Shown here in pieces: positions 15,547-24,453 of a DNA stretch of 64,000 nt (position 1 is the stretch's first letter; every line of letters starts with the position of its first letter). Below the pieces are notes generated by a model, which searched no databases, was not told the origin of the DNA, and saw only the letters and a program-made list of their open reading frames with translations. This stretch comes from CAYXDO01 sp964463485. Its GTDB lineage: Bacteria; Myxococcota; Kuafuiibacteriia; Kuafuiibacteriales; Kuafuiibacteriaceae. Where the stretch lies: positions 9,861-73,860 of the forward strand of contig CAYXDO010000040.1 in NCBI GenBank assembly GCA_964463485.1, given 5' to 3'. The translations under genes were made by a program, and so were the position numbers.

Positions 15547-18370
15547 AGAGTTGGTCGACTCCGCCGGAGGACGCCGACCAGATCGCGGTGAAGTTCGACC
15601 CGTCGAAGAAGACTCGTCCCTTCCGGGCGGCGTTCGCCGCAGCGATGGTGCCCGTGTCGAGCACGCGTCCGCCGGTCAAATTCCGAATGGTGAAAGAAAG
15701 TGAGTTATCGTCGGCGTGGAGGATGGCGACCTTGGAGCTCTGGGGGAGCTGGAGGTCGGGGATGAATACGGCGTCGAGGACCCGCGCTGCAGGGGTCTGG
15801 AAATTGGCATCGAGCACCTGATTGGCAGCGACGGTGAATCGTTCCATACGGATGGCTTGGCCGTAGGAGCTGACGACGAGCGCGGCCGCGCCATCCCACA
15901 TGACCGGCGTACCCACGTCCATGGTGTCGCCTCCGGAACCTAGGATGTTTTCGACGAGTGTCTGGCCCGAGGAATCGACGGAGAGGATTCGCGGTGCAAC
16001 TCGGCCGCCTCCGTCACCGCCCGCGGATTTGACTGCGACAAAAGCGTTGCCGGCGGGAACGATGGCGAACGTGCGGAAGCTGTAATTTCCTCCGATCGTC
16101 ACCGTCTCGTCGTCGGCGACGGCCACGAATGGGTTGGCTATCGAGAAGTTGAGGAGGAGGACACCCTGTTGGTACGCCATCGACAACTTCCCTCGGTCAT
16201 AGACGTGACTGAGTTGGACACCGGTCAAGAGCGGCAACGGAAGACCTCGGGCGGCGGCGCCCGTGTTGGGGTCGATCCAGTTGAGCGAAGCTCGGCCGCT
16301 CGGCGACACCCATACGACGGCGAATTGCGAGCGACCGGAGGAGTAAGCGATCCCCAACATTCCGTAGGACGTGTCGGGGACGGTGTCGACTTGGTCGTCG
16401 AGGGTGATCGGCGCCGACATCGTGCCGTTGGGCTGGATGATCGCCGCGACGAGTCGACGAACACCGAGCGGTGCATCGACCCAAACGGCGCCGTAGACGC
16501 CCGCGCCCGCAGCCACGGCAAACCCATCTTTGCCGTCGAAGTCGGTAGTCAATTGAGTTGCCGCTCGGGACGCCGGGCGATTCTGTCCGTTGCAGTTGCG
16601 GTCGGGCCCGCCGCAGGCCTCGACGGCGCCGGGCCGGGTCGTGTTGTCGTTGTCGTTGCAGTCCGTGCCGCCGCAAGAGGTTGCCGCGAACCCATCGGCG
16701 TCTCCGTCTGAGCAACAGCCGCTGCCGTTGGGGTTGGTGGAGAGTCGGCCGAGGCACTTTCCGCCTGCGCAGGCCGCGTCGTTGGGAACGTACACACAGG
16801 CGCCCGAGCCCATGTCACAGGTGTCGTCGGTGCAGGTGATCCGGTCGCCGCACGAAGCGGTCCCCGAGCATTCGAGGACGACGCAGTCGGCCGGACACGG
16901 CGCGAGGCCGCCCACGGCTCGATCGGCGGGCGTCTCGAAGCCGTCCTGGCAGGTCCCGTCTCCGCAAAAGCCGCAATCACGCCCGCAATAGGACGCGGTG
17001 GCGTCGCGCTCGAAGGTGTCGCAGTTGTTGTTTCCGCAAGTGAGTTGGCAGTCCTGTGGGCACGCGCTCGTCGACTCGGACAAGTCACAAACACCGTCGC
17101 CGCAGACATGACCGCAGTCGACCGAACAAGTGGAGAAGCTCTCGGAGGCTCCGCAGATTTCGTCACCGCAGCGGTCCGCGCAGTCGACGCCGCAGGTCGT
17201 GCCGTCGCTCGGCTCGCACAGGCCGTTGCCGCAAACGTCGATGGGAACGCAATTGCCGCGACCGCAGGTTTGACCGCGCGTCGAGCAGTCGACGTCGGTC
17301 TGCGCGCTTCCGTTCGCGTTGCAGACTCTGAGGACGGGTCCGAGGCACTCGCGGGCTCCCGCTTCGCAAATCCCGCAGTCCTGAGGACAAGTCGTACTCT
17401 CATTCTCCTCGCACTGACCGTTCCCGCAGACGGTGCAGTCTCGCGGGCAACTCACTCGCTCACCAGTCTCACATCGACGATTTCCGCAGATGATCTGACA
17501 ATCCGAAGGGCAGTCCGTCGCGTTCTCACCCGCCTCGCAGGCTCCGTTCCCACACACTCCAGCGCTCACACAGGCTCCGCTCGCGCAGACCTGCTGACTC
17601 ACCGCGCAGTCCGTCTCGGTCTTGGACCGCCCGTCCGCCGCGCACACGACGAGTGTGTTGCCGGTGCAGTCTCGCGAGCTCGGAACGCACACGGAGGCGC
17701 AGTCGGAAGGGCACCCGGTCGAATTCTCGGTGGGCTCGCACACGCCGTTGCCGCAGACTCCCGCGGGAACACAGCCGCCCGGACCGCAAACGCTCCCGCT
17801 GGCCTGACAGTCCGTCGTGAGTCGCTCGCCGTCGGCCGAGCACAACACCAGCTCCGCGCCCTCACAGTGTGGAGCGTCCCCGGGGTTGCAATCGCGGGCG
17901 CAGTCCTGTGGGCACGTCGTCGGACTCTCATCACCGGTGCAGTCTCGATCTCCGCAGGTCGCTCCACCGCAGTCCTCTTCGCACGGAGCGCAGCCCATCG
18001 CGTTGGGCGCGCATGTCGCTCGCTCGGTCCCTTCACACCGGCCGTCCCCGCAGCTCTGATGGCCGCAGTCCGAGCAGCGGATCCCGTCGCGGTCGATGCG
18101 CTCCACACCGCACGTGCACGGCACCTGGAACTGACACAACACCCGACAGTCTCCCGAACCATTGCACTGCGCGCTCACCGACCCGCTCTGCTCCAACAGG
18201 TCGCCCTCCGCGTGGCCTCCGCAAGCCACCGAAGCGGCGGCCCCAAGCTCCGGATTCGAGCCGGGTGGACACTGAGCGATCAAGTCACTCTCCGCGCACT
18301 TCGTGGCGACTTCGGTTGGATCACAGGCAGCCGCCGCACAGGCGGAGAGAAAGAGCAGACGGAAACGCAT
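15521..18370 (-). CDS. Cys-rich repeat lipoprotein
   Basis: The 949-residue product starts with a lipoprotein-type signal (MRFRLLFLSAC, with a second cysteine five residues on). From about residue 90 to 500 it carries around eleven repeats of the form CG-[DN]-G-x-C-x4-E-x4-CPxDC, for example CGNGVCEPTENSTGCPSDC. A MopE-type metal-binding segment follows (DGDADGFAATSCGGTDCNDN). The last 330 residues look like a beta-propeller (repeated FAVVWVSPSGR and FTAIWSASSGG blocks). Such multi-disulfide surface proteins are frequent in myxobacteria; a specific role is not known. Disulfide pairing within each repeat is inferred. It stands alone, convergent with the TorD gene. Confidence 0.75.
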   Translation of the reverse strand: MRFRLLFLSACAAAACDPTEVATKCAESDLIAQCPPGSNPELGAAASVACGGHAEGDLLEQSGSVSAQCNGSGDCRVLCQFQVPCTCGVERIDRDGIRCSDCGHQSCGDGRCEGTERATCAPNAMGCAPCEEDCGGATCGDRDCTGDESPTTCPQDCARDCNPGDAPHCEGAELVLCSADGERLTTDCQASGSVCGPGGCVPAGVCGNGVCEPTENSTGCPSDCASVCVPSSRDCTGNTLVVCAADGRSKTETDCAVSQQVCASGACVSAGVCGNGACEAGENATDCPSDCQIICGNRRCETGERVSCPRDCTVCGNGQCEENESTTCPQDCGICEAGARECLGPVLRVCNANGSAQTDVDCSTRGQTCGRGNCVPIDVCGNGLCEPSDGTTCGVDCADRCGDEICGASESFSTCSVDCGHVCGDGVCDLSESTSACPQDCQLTCGNNNCDTFERDATASYCGRDCGFCGDGTCQDGFETPADRAVGGLAPCPADCVVLECSGTASCGDRITCTDDTCDMGSGACVYVPNDAACAGGKCLGRLSTNPNGSGCCSDGDADGFAATSCGGTDCNDNDNTTRPGAVEACGGPDRNCNGQNRPASRAATQLTTDFDGKDGFAVAAGAGVYGAVWVDAPLGVRRLVAAIIQPNGTMSAPITLDDQVDTVPDTSYGMLGIAYSSGRSQFAVVWVSPSGRASLNWIDPNTGAAARGLPLPLLTGVQLSHVYDRGKLSMAYQQGVLLLNFSIANPFVAVADDETVTIGGNYSFRTFAIVPAGNAFVAVKSAGGDGGGRVAPRILSVDSSGQTLVENILGSGGDTMDVGTPVMWDGAAALVVSSYGQAIRMERFTVAANQVLDANFQTPAARVLDAVFIPDLQLPQSSKVAILHADDNSLSFTIRNLTGGRVLDTGTIAAANAARKGRVFFDGSNFTAIWSASSGGVDQLFMSTIACQ

Positions 18371-18803
18371 TCGGCGAAGCTAACACGGTCTGGTCCCGGT
18401 CGACCAGCCAACGAGGCAGAAGGAAGTCAGCGCGATGGCTGAACGGCCGACAGCCAGAATCCTGAAATGCGGTGGGAGTCTCGTGCGCGGCGAATGCCTC
18501 TTTTTCCGGCGCGCCGCCAAACACTGACCTGCGCGAGCACATGGCATGAGTTTCGGAGCCATTCTCAGCGCCCTGGTGAGAGTTCGGTAATTCTGAAAAC
18601 ACGACGTCGGGAACGTCAGCCTCGATCGCCAGGCGTGGCGATGCGTGGCGATCGACGACTCTGTGGATGTGAGCGACAAACGAGGTCGTGGACCCAGTGG
18701 ATCAGATCCCTGCACCGAGCATCTGACTCGAAAACTTTCACCCCGTGCTTTCTCCTTGCAGGCGGTGGCGGGTTGAACGACTCTGCTGCTAGGGCGGTAA
18801 GTC
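18371..18803. other. Intergenic stretch with a relic of the MITE-like element
   Basis: No convincing gene is seen here. At 18544-18575 lies GCATGAGTTTCGGAGCC followed by ATTCTCAGCGCCCTG. This is a degraded match to the right end of the element at 2149-2294; no left end is recognisable. The rest holds no other clear signal. Confidence 0.6.
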
Positions 18804-19742
18804 GTGCTGATCGAGTGGCTCATGGCTCTAGCGCAACGAGCGGTCGAGCTTGATCGCCACTGGCTCGCGACGAACCTGGGTCGGGCACTTCAGCTCGTCG
18901 GGAAGCCTTACGGCTACGAGGTCGAGGCGATGACCCACGTTCGAACGGGTCGCCCGGAGAAGGCGCTCGCCGTCCTGCGTCGAGGAGCGAATCGAGCGCC
19001 TTGGGACTGGTCTATATTGGAGCTGCTGGGCAACATCGCGTCCGACTTGGCGCGCCCTGACGAAGCGCGCGCGGCATACGCACGGTCCCTCGGCTGCGAA
19101 GACGTCGAAGTCCGCAGCGTGAAATACAATCTCGCCGCGTGCCTTCAGCGGGAGGGCCGATTCGAGGAGGCGCTCCGAGAAGTCACAGTCTCGCTGGGGG
19201 CAACCGGGGAACTCCGGCTGCACGCGTACTGCCTCCACGGGACGCTCTTGTCGTCGCTCGGCCGGCACGATGAGGCGCTCTCCTCGTCCGAAGCTATCGT
19301 GGGAGCCGCGAAGGACGACGGTCCGGAAAGCGAAGCCACCGCCTTGGCCATTCGAGCGCGCGCTCTCTCGTGCTCCGGCAAACGCGAGGCGAGCGAGTCT
19401 CAGATCCGCGCTGCCCTCGAGCTCGCCACTCCAACTATGGTCCTTCGGATTCTTCGAGAGATTCGAGATGAAAGGTCCGAGTCAGCTCGACGCTTTCGGT
19501 TGAGACTGACGGGCTCGTGGCCAGACCTGATCGAGGGCTTCGGGGGCCCGGTTGATTTTCTTCGAGAGCTGTCCGTCGCCGCCGACTCACCGCAGAGAGC
19601 ACTTCAACTCGCCTCGGAGCTCGAACCCTTCGCCGCAAGACCCACACTCTCGATCGACTCCTGCGACGACGACGGACCCTCCCCTGGACTCACAGGAGTC
19701 ATCAGCGCGACTGGCCATTTCTTTCATCCGAGAGAGACTTAG
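18804..19742 (+). CDS. TPR-repeat protein
   Basis: The 312-residue protein is helical. It has degenerate tetratricopeptide units between about residues 35 and 210 (for example GRPEKALAVLRRGANRAPWD, DEARAAYARSLG, GRFEEALREVTVSL, LSSLGRHDEALSSSEAI). There is no signal peptide, so it is probably cytoplasmic. The GTG at 18804 is used here; an ATG at 18822 is an alternative that loses six residues. TPR proteins bind other proteins, and the Fe-S protein gene follows seven bases after its stop. It therefore probably acts as the scaffold or assembly helper of that unit. No enzyme motif is present. Confidence 0.75.
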   Translation: MLIEWLMALAQRAVELDRHWLATNLGRALQLVGKPYGYEVEAMTHVRTGRPEKALAVLRRGANRAPWDWSILELLGNIASDLARPDEARAAYARSLGCEDVEVRSVKYNLAACLQREGRFEEALREVTVSLGATGELRLHAYCLHGTLLSSLGRHDEALSSSEAIVGAAKDDGPESEATALAIRARALSCSGKREASESQIRAALELATPTMVLRILREIRDERSESARRFRLRLTGSWPDLIEGFGGPVDFLRELSVAADSPQRALQLASELEPFAARPTLSIDSCDDDGPSPGLTGVISATGHFFHPRET

Positions 19743-19749
19743 GACGACG

Positions 19750-20778
19750 ATGGGCGCACCCTCCATCGTCTACGAGTCCTGCGTCCGCACGAAGTCCCTA
19801 GCCGCTTCGTGCTCCGCCTGCGTCTCCGTTTGTCCCACGGGAGCGATCTCGATCTCGGGACTTCGGGGCTCCGTGGTGATCGACCTCGCGAAGTGTACGG
19901 CTTGTGGACTCTGTCCTTCGGTCTGCCCGACCGAGGCCGTCAAGGGATTCGATCCGAGCTCGCTGTTGGCGTCTCGACCGGAGCGGGTGCGCTGCGGCGA
20001 GCAAGGGCTTCCTTGCGCCGGTTCGCTCTGTGTCGAAGACCTCGCGACTCTTGCCCTGAGTGCGACATCCGGAACTCTCCGTGTCGAGTTGCCTGAGGAC
20101 TGTCGGGTCGCGGTTCCGGGACACTCTACGGCACGCGCAAGAGCCCGCGAAGCCGCGCTCTTCGTCACCGGCCTTGGAATCAGGGCGACGATCGAGATCC
20201 TCGACGTAGGGGGATCAGGGCCCGATGGTCGCAGGCGATTGTTCGGCGACCTCTTGGGAGCGCTCCAGGGAGCGCCCGACCCGGTCGCTATGCCCGCGCG
20301 GCTGGATCGCGAGCGCCTCCGTATGCCGACCGTCACCGAGCGACGGAAGAGGCTGCTCGCAACTCTTCCGCCTTCGCTCTCATCGGAGGCATGGGTCCCC
20401 GAGGCCGCGCTTGGTTTTGTTTCCTCGAAGCGTATCGACATCGACAAGTGCACGGCCTGTTCGATGTGCACAGACTCATGTCCGACGGGTGCGCTGACGC
20501 GCACTCGACTGAAGGATCAGATCCGGTTCGACACGAGCGTGTGCGTGAAATGCCAACTCTGTCACGACGTGTGCGAGCCCCAAGCGATCACGCTGAGCCC
20601 AGCGACTTCAATCCATGACGTGCTCGCGCGAGCCCCAGCGCTCTTGGCGAGGCTCCCGATCGTCTTGTGTGGTGAGTGCGGCGCGCCCTTCAAAACCGAG
20701 GCTCCCGACGAAGCCCAGTGCCCTCGGTGTCGCGCGCTCGACGAAGAAGCTCGGGACCTGACGGGAGTCCGAGGATGA
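19750..20778 (+). CDS. Multi-cluster 4Fe-4S protein with a C-terminal zinc-ribbon-like tail
   Basis: The 342-residue protein contains two ferredoxin-like pairs. The first has an atypical group (CSACVSVCPTG) and a canonical KCTACGLCPSVCP near residues 20-65. The second has KCTACSMCTDSCP and VCVKCQLCHDVCEP near residues 235-280. Between them are a further cysteine group, CGEQGLPCAGSLC, and an alpha/beta segment. The tail CGECGAPF...CPRC looks like a rubredoxin or zinc ribbon. No signal peptide is present. I infer a cytoplasmic electron-transfer protein; I cannot name a family. The ATG at 19750 has GGACGA upstream and removes an unlikely extension that would overlap the TPR gene. Its stop overlaps the next gene as ATGA. 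Confidence 0.8.
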   Translation: MGAPSIVYESCVRTKSLAASCSACVSVCPTGAISISGLRGSVVIDLAKCTACGLCPSVCPTEAVKGFDPSSLLASRPERVRCGEQGLPCAGSLCVEDLATLALSATSGTLRVELPEDCRVAVPGHSTARARAREAALFVTGLGIRATIEILDVGGSGPDGRRRLFGDLLGALQGAPDPVAMPARLDRERLRMPTVTERRKRLLATLPPSLSSEAWVPEAALGFVSSKRIDIDKCTACSMCTDSCPTGALTRTRLKDQIRFDTSVCVKCQLCHDVCEPQAITLSPATSIHDVLARAPALLARLPIVLCGECGAPFKTEAPDEAQCPRCRALDEEARDLTGVRG

Positions 20779-21245
20779 TTTCGAAGAGCACGCGCCTGTT
20801 CGGCCTGATTCACGACGACCCCAACGACGTTTGGATCCCCAAGCTCTACAATTACGTGCTCGGCTACAACGGGTTGGACGCCGCGTACCTATCGTTTCTG
20901 GCTCGAGCCGACACCTTCACCAGGATCGTCGAGGGAATCTCGAGAAACGGCACGACCGAGTGGGTTCACGTGACGGAGGCGCTCTCGAGCCGAGCCTCCG
21001 CCTTCGCCAGGTCCGGCACGGCCAAAGTCGATCGCCTGGATTTTGGACCCGACGGCGTTCGCGCGACTCACTCCGGACTTGCAGGTGACTTGGTCGGAGT
21101 GAGTGAACGAGCCCGACGCGAGCTCTCGGCCGCGTTCGGTACCGAGCTCGAATGGCCGTCCGACGTCGCTCGCGCCGTGTCGGAGCCTAGCTATCGTCCC
21201 TGCAAGCTCACCCACGACGACTTCGGGGTCCGCCGTGACCGATAG
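20775..21245 (+). CDS. Shikimate dehydrogenase N-domain-like protein
   Basis: The 156-residue protein opens with TRLFGLIHDD, then IPKLYNYVLGYNGLDAAYLS. This pattern resembles the substrate-binding N-terminal domain of AroE-type shikimate dehydrogenases (L-F-G-x-I-x-x-P ... x-x-x-L-Y-N ... G-L-D-A-x-Y). The catalytic NVTIPHK block of AroE and the whole NADP-binding domain are missing, so it is not a shikimate dehydrogenase. It overlaps the Fe-S gene upstream by ATGA and the next gene downstream by 11 bases, indicating translational coupling. I infer a non-catalytic binding role within the unit; the similarity is by eye and moderate. Confidence 0.6.
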   Translation: MISKSTRLFGLIHDDPNDVWIPKLYNYVLGYNGLDAAYLSFLARADTFTRIVEGISRNGTTEWVHVTEALSSRASAFARSGTAKVDRLDFGPDGVRATHSGLAGDLVGVSERARRELSAAFGTELEWPSDVARAVSEPSYRPCKLTHDDFGVRRDR

Positions 21246-21588
21246 CCTCCTCGACGAGCTCGCCCGTCACCTGGCGATTCCGGCGAAGTCGGGCATCTAC
21301 ATCACCAAGAACGAGCTGATGAGTCTGGCTCGTGCTTCCGAGGCGAGCCTTCGCGTGAACGAACGCCCTCGCATGCTCGCGGACGTCTTGAAGTCCGCGC
21401 AATCTCCGGAAGAGCTCTCGCGGATCCTCGACCGAGTGATCGGGCTGTGCCGACTGCAAGTCAGCCACCTCACGGAGCTCACGACACTCGCCCCGACGGC
21501 CGCTCCTTGCTTCGAGCCCTGGCAGCAGCGCGTGAGGAAGACGATCGAGAGGCTCGAAGCCATCAAAGAGGAGCTCGCGCCCCGCTGA
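21235..21588 (+). CDS. Small helical protein of unknown function
   Basis: About 117 residues starting at a GTG that lies inside the end of the preceding gene. The product is almost entirely helical (TKNELMSLARASEASLRVNE, SPEELSRILDRVIGLCRLQV), ending in a charged helix rich in Glu, Arg and Lys. No motif or family is recognised. Position alone links it to the Fe-S/AroE-like unit as its fourth gene. A longer in-frame start at 21103 exists but would overlap the previous gene by about 140 bases and gives a low-quality N-terminus. Confidence 0.65.
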   Translation: MTDSLLDELARHLAIPAKSGIYITKNELMSLARASEASLRVNERPRMLADVLKSAQSPEELSRILDRVIGLCRLQVSHLTELTTLAPTAAPCFEPWQQRVRKTIERLEAIKEELAPR

Positions 21589-21713
21589 CCCTCCGCGTTG
21601 GCATCGCCCAACGCGATCGTTGGCAGGACCCAACACGAGGGCTCCAAAATCGAGCGGCGCCCCCCGCTTCGCCGCGGGAACGGGTCGGCACGCAGTCTGC
21701 ACACCCGGGAGTC

Positions 21714-22721
21714 ATGCTGAACGTCCCCACGCGCCGCACCTCCGGGCTTCCTACTCCTCGAACGGAGAGCGTCGTCGAGCTACGGACTGAGCGATCGGGC
21801 CCCCGCGCGGTGGACCACTTCGTGGCGCCGCGCGGGCAGGATCCGCAACGCGTCGGTCAGCTCCTCGGCCGAGCCCCCTCGGAGCTCCCGCGCCGACAAG
21901 TCAGCGACGAGACTGCCAACGATAAGCCCTCCGGGTTCCTGACTTGGCTGAATCCGGTCGGCTTCTCCAGAAACACCGCCGGCGCGGCTCTGACCGCCGT
22001 CGCCGCGACCCCTGTCGTCCTCGGGATGATGACGACTCCGTCGGAGGCCGCGACCGCGGCTCGGAGCATCGACGGCGTCGCCGTCACCCTCGCCCCGACG
22101 GACGCGACGCCCGCTGAGCAATTTGCCCACTACGAGTCCATCGTCGAAGCCATGGGCGGCCGCATCGAGACCGGTCGAACTCATGTCCTCGGCCTGCGCG
22201 GCGTGGACCCAGACGGAACCGTGCACGCCACGCGCTCGGGTCGAACCATGAACGACACCTTCGTCGTGCTTCGACGAGACGCCGACGGGTCCGTCCAGGT
22301 GGATCACTTCCGAGGCTCGACCCATCCGAGCGTCGCTCGGTCCCGCCAGAGCCCCGACGTCGACCGTGACGGTGTGCGTGACGTCGGGATGATTCGCGAA
22401 GGGCGATTCTCCGTCGCGCCGAATGGCTGGCGCGACAGCGGCTGGAGTTATCACATCCGAACGACCGGAGGCTCGGGAGCGCTTCCGGGCGCGCGCGACA
22501 CCGACCACGACGGAAGATATTCTCACGCGGAGTGGCAGCGAGCCCAGACTCGCGGCCACCGACTCACTGAAGTACTCTTTCACCCGGGGACGCCACGGGG
22601 CAACGCCTCGTCGGTCGGATGCCTCAACGTTCGCAGCTGGAACGCGTTCATCGCCTCCGTGGGCGGCCGAAACACGTCCTTCGATTTCACTCTGGTGAAT
22701 GCGCACTCGGCGGAGATCTGA
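21714..22721 (+). CDS. Putative YkuD-like (L,D-transpeptidase-type) protein with EF-hand-like loops
   Basis: The 335-residue product has a low-complexity N-terminus, then a hydrophobic stretch near residue 95 (GAALTAVAATPVVLGMMTTP) followed by a polar linker. The C-terminal part carries TFVVLRRDADGSVQVDHF and ends with LFHPGTPRGNASSVGCLNV. The spacing of His and the S-x-G-C-x-x-V group fits the active-site pattern of YkuD L,D-transpeptidases, though the usual HG and SHGC are altered. Two Asp-rich loops, DVDRDGVRD and DTDHDGRYS, look like calcium-binding EF-hand or dockerin-type loops. If active it would act on peptidoglycan outside the cytoplasm. Start ATG 21714 is chosen since upstream frame is overlapped by the previous gene. 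Confidence 0.55.
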   Translation: MLNVPTRRTSGLPTPRTESVVELRTERSGPRAVDHFVAPRGQDPQRVGQLLGRAPSELPRRQVSDETANDKPSGFLTWLNPVGFSRNTAGAALTAVAATPVVLGMMTTPSEAATAARSIDGVAVTLAPTDATPAEQFAHYESIVEAMGGRIETGRTHVLGLRGVDPDGTVHATRSGRTMNDTFVVLRRDADGSVQVDHFRGSTHPSVARSRQSPDVDRDGVRDVGMIREGRFSVAPNGWRDSGWSYHIRTTGGSGALPGARDTDHDGRYSHAEWQRAQTRGHRLTEVLFHPGTPRGNASSVGCLNVRSWNAFIASVGGRNTSFDFTLVNAHSAEI

Positions 22722-22741
22722 GTACCCGGCTAAGTACGGCT

Positions 22742-23031
<290 letters not shown>

Positions 23032-24453
23032 TCAGGGTCGATGCGGATCGCAAACTCCGAGCGCCTCCGGGTGCAGCAAGAACACGCTGGCCTCGACGTC
23101 GGGAGCCCGCGCGCTCCCGGTCGCGAGCACGACCGATCGACCGGAGACGAGGTGCGGAAGGTGGACTCCCGACGCCTCGTGGGCCCGAGTCTCACACTCT
23201 CCATACTCACTCTCCCAGAACCCAATCTCGCCCAGGTGGCCTCCGAAGAGAATTCCGTCGCCGTATGCGGCCATCGCGAACACGTTGTCGCCCGAGCCTC
23301 TGTGGATTTGTCGCCAACCGCCTCCATCGCGGACGAACAAATCACCGACCGACGCCGCGTAGAAGACTCGGTCCTTGGCGCGTACGATCGCGTTGGCGTT
23401 CTCTGTTCGAGGGTCCGGAGTGGCCGAATGGGGCGTGACCTCGAGGGTCGTGGTGGCTCCGTAAGATACGATGATGGCCTGCCCGGGAGCGGTCACTGCC
23501 GCCGTGGTCCAACCGGTCTTACACATCCCTTCGGCGTCGAGCTCAGGCGCGCGCAGCGAGCGCCAGGATCGAGCGCCTACGTCGAAGGCCGAGACCGATC
23601 CGTCGTTGCTCGCGAAGACGAGGGTCGACTCGTCCGCCTCGAAGAGCTCCACCGCGGCATACTGGTGACCGAAGAGAGTCGCGGTGAGTCCGTGCGGCGG
23701 ACTGTCGCACGCTACCCAAAAAGGGTTGCGCGGCATGGGCTCGAACTCGCTCTGACCGAGGGATGTCTCTCGCCACAGCGCGCCGGCTTCGCCGTACAAC
23801 CAAAGCCGTCCCTCTGAGTCCACGAGGCCCGCGCCGCTCGGAGGCGCGGCGCTCGACGTCCCTACATGCCCGTCGTGCTCTCGAACCGAGCCGTCCGGGC
23901 CGAGCACGAAGAGGCCGTCCGGCGATCCGAGGAGAAAATCGTCGCCGCGAGAGAGTACGAGCGACGGCGTCATCGAAATAGGTGTATCGATGGCTTCCGA
24001 CTCGAGTCTGGGGCACGGAGACTCGCGCTGAAAGCGGAGCTCCGTGGCGACCTGTACGCTAGGTTCCGCCGGGGACCAGCTGCTGATTCCCCCTTCCGCA
24101 AGTCGTGCGAGGTGGACTCGCTCGGGCCGCCTGACCGGGCCGTCAGCGAACACGCGCCCGCTGCGAAGCGTGATCCCGAGGCGCTCGACCGACGAGCACT
24201 CGTAGTCGAGCAGCGCGATCTCCGAGTCCGGCTCCTCGAGCTCCAGCGGGAAGCCACTCTCTGCGGTGAGGAGCGCTCCCTGCGCTTGGCCTTCGGCGCA
24301 CGGGAGCTTCGAACACGCGACGACCAGTCTCGTGTGGAGGCCGTCGGCGGGCGGAACGAGCAGAGTCTCCGGCGACCCACAACCGGCGTACAACGCGCAC
24401 ACCAGGGGAGCCACAGGCGCTCGACGAACGACCTCGACCCGACGGGTAGTCAT
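23032..24453 (-). CDS. Beta-propeller-like lipoprotein
   Basis: A 473-residue protein with a lipoprotein signal (VAPLVCALYAGCGS; the lipobox is LYAGC). The rest is built from strand-rich blocks such as LFVLGPDGSVREHDG, GRLWLYGEAGALW, TLVFASNDGSVSAFD and GDGILFGGHLGEIGF, typical of a beta-propeller. No enzyme motif is visible. The ATG at 24453 overlaps the stop of the upstream gene as ATGA and places the lipobox correctly; a start at 24507 would add 18 residues before it. With its neighbour it forms a two-gene operon of outer-envelope lipoproteins. It is a probable paralogue of the truncated gene at the window's left end. Confidence 0.72.
   Translation of the reverse strand: MTTRRVEVVRRAPVAPLVCALYAGCGSPETLLVPPADGLHTRLVVACSKLPCAEGQAQGALLTAESGFPLELEEPDSEIALLDYECSSVERLGITLRSGRVFADGPVRRPERVHLARLAEGGISSWSPAEPSVQVATELRFQRESPCPRLESEAIDTPISMTPSLVLSRGDDFLLGSPDGLFVLGPDGSVREHDGHVGTSSAAPPSGAGLVDSEGRLWLYGEAGALWRETSLGQSEFEPMPRNPFWVACDSPPHGLTATLFGHQYAAVELFEADESTLVFASNDGSVSAFDVGARSWRSLRAPELDAEGMCKTGWTTAAVTAPGQAIIVSYGATTTLEVTPHSATPDPRTENANAIVRAKDRVFYAASVGDLFVRDGGGWRQIHRGSGDNVFAMAAYGDGILFGGHLGEIGFWESEYGECETRAHEASGVHLPHLVSGRSVVLATGSARAPDVEASVFLLHPEALGVCDPHRP

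Noticed and set aside
16045..18442. Long plus-strand frames across the Cys-rich lipoprotein
   Set aside because: They arise from the biased codons of the repeats (Ala/Arg-rich, no motif) opposite the real minus-strand gene.
18380..18823. A 147-residue minus-strand frame
   Set aside because: It runs through a MITE relic and has no protein-like composition.
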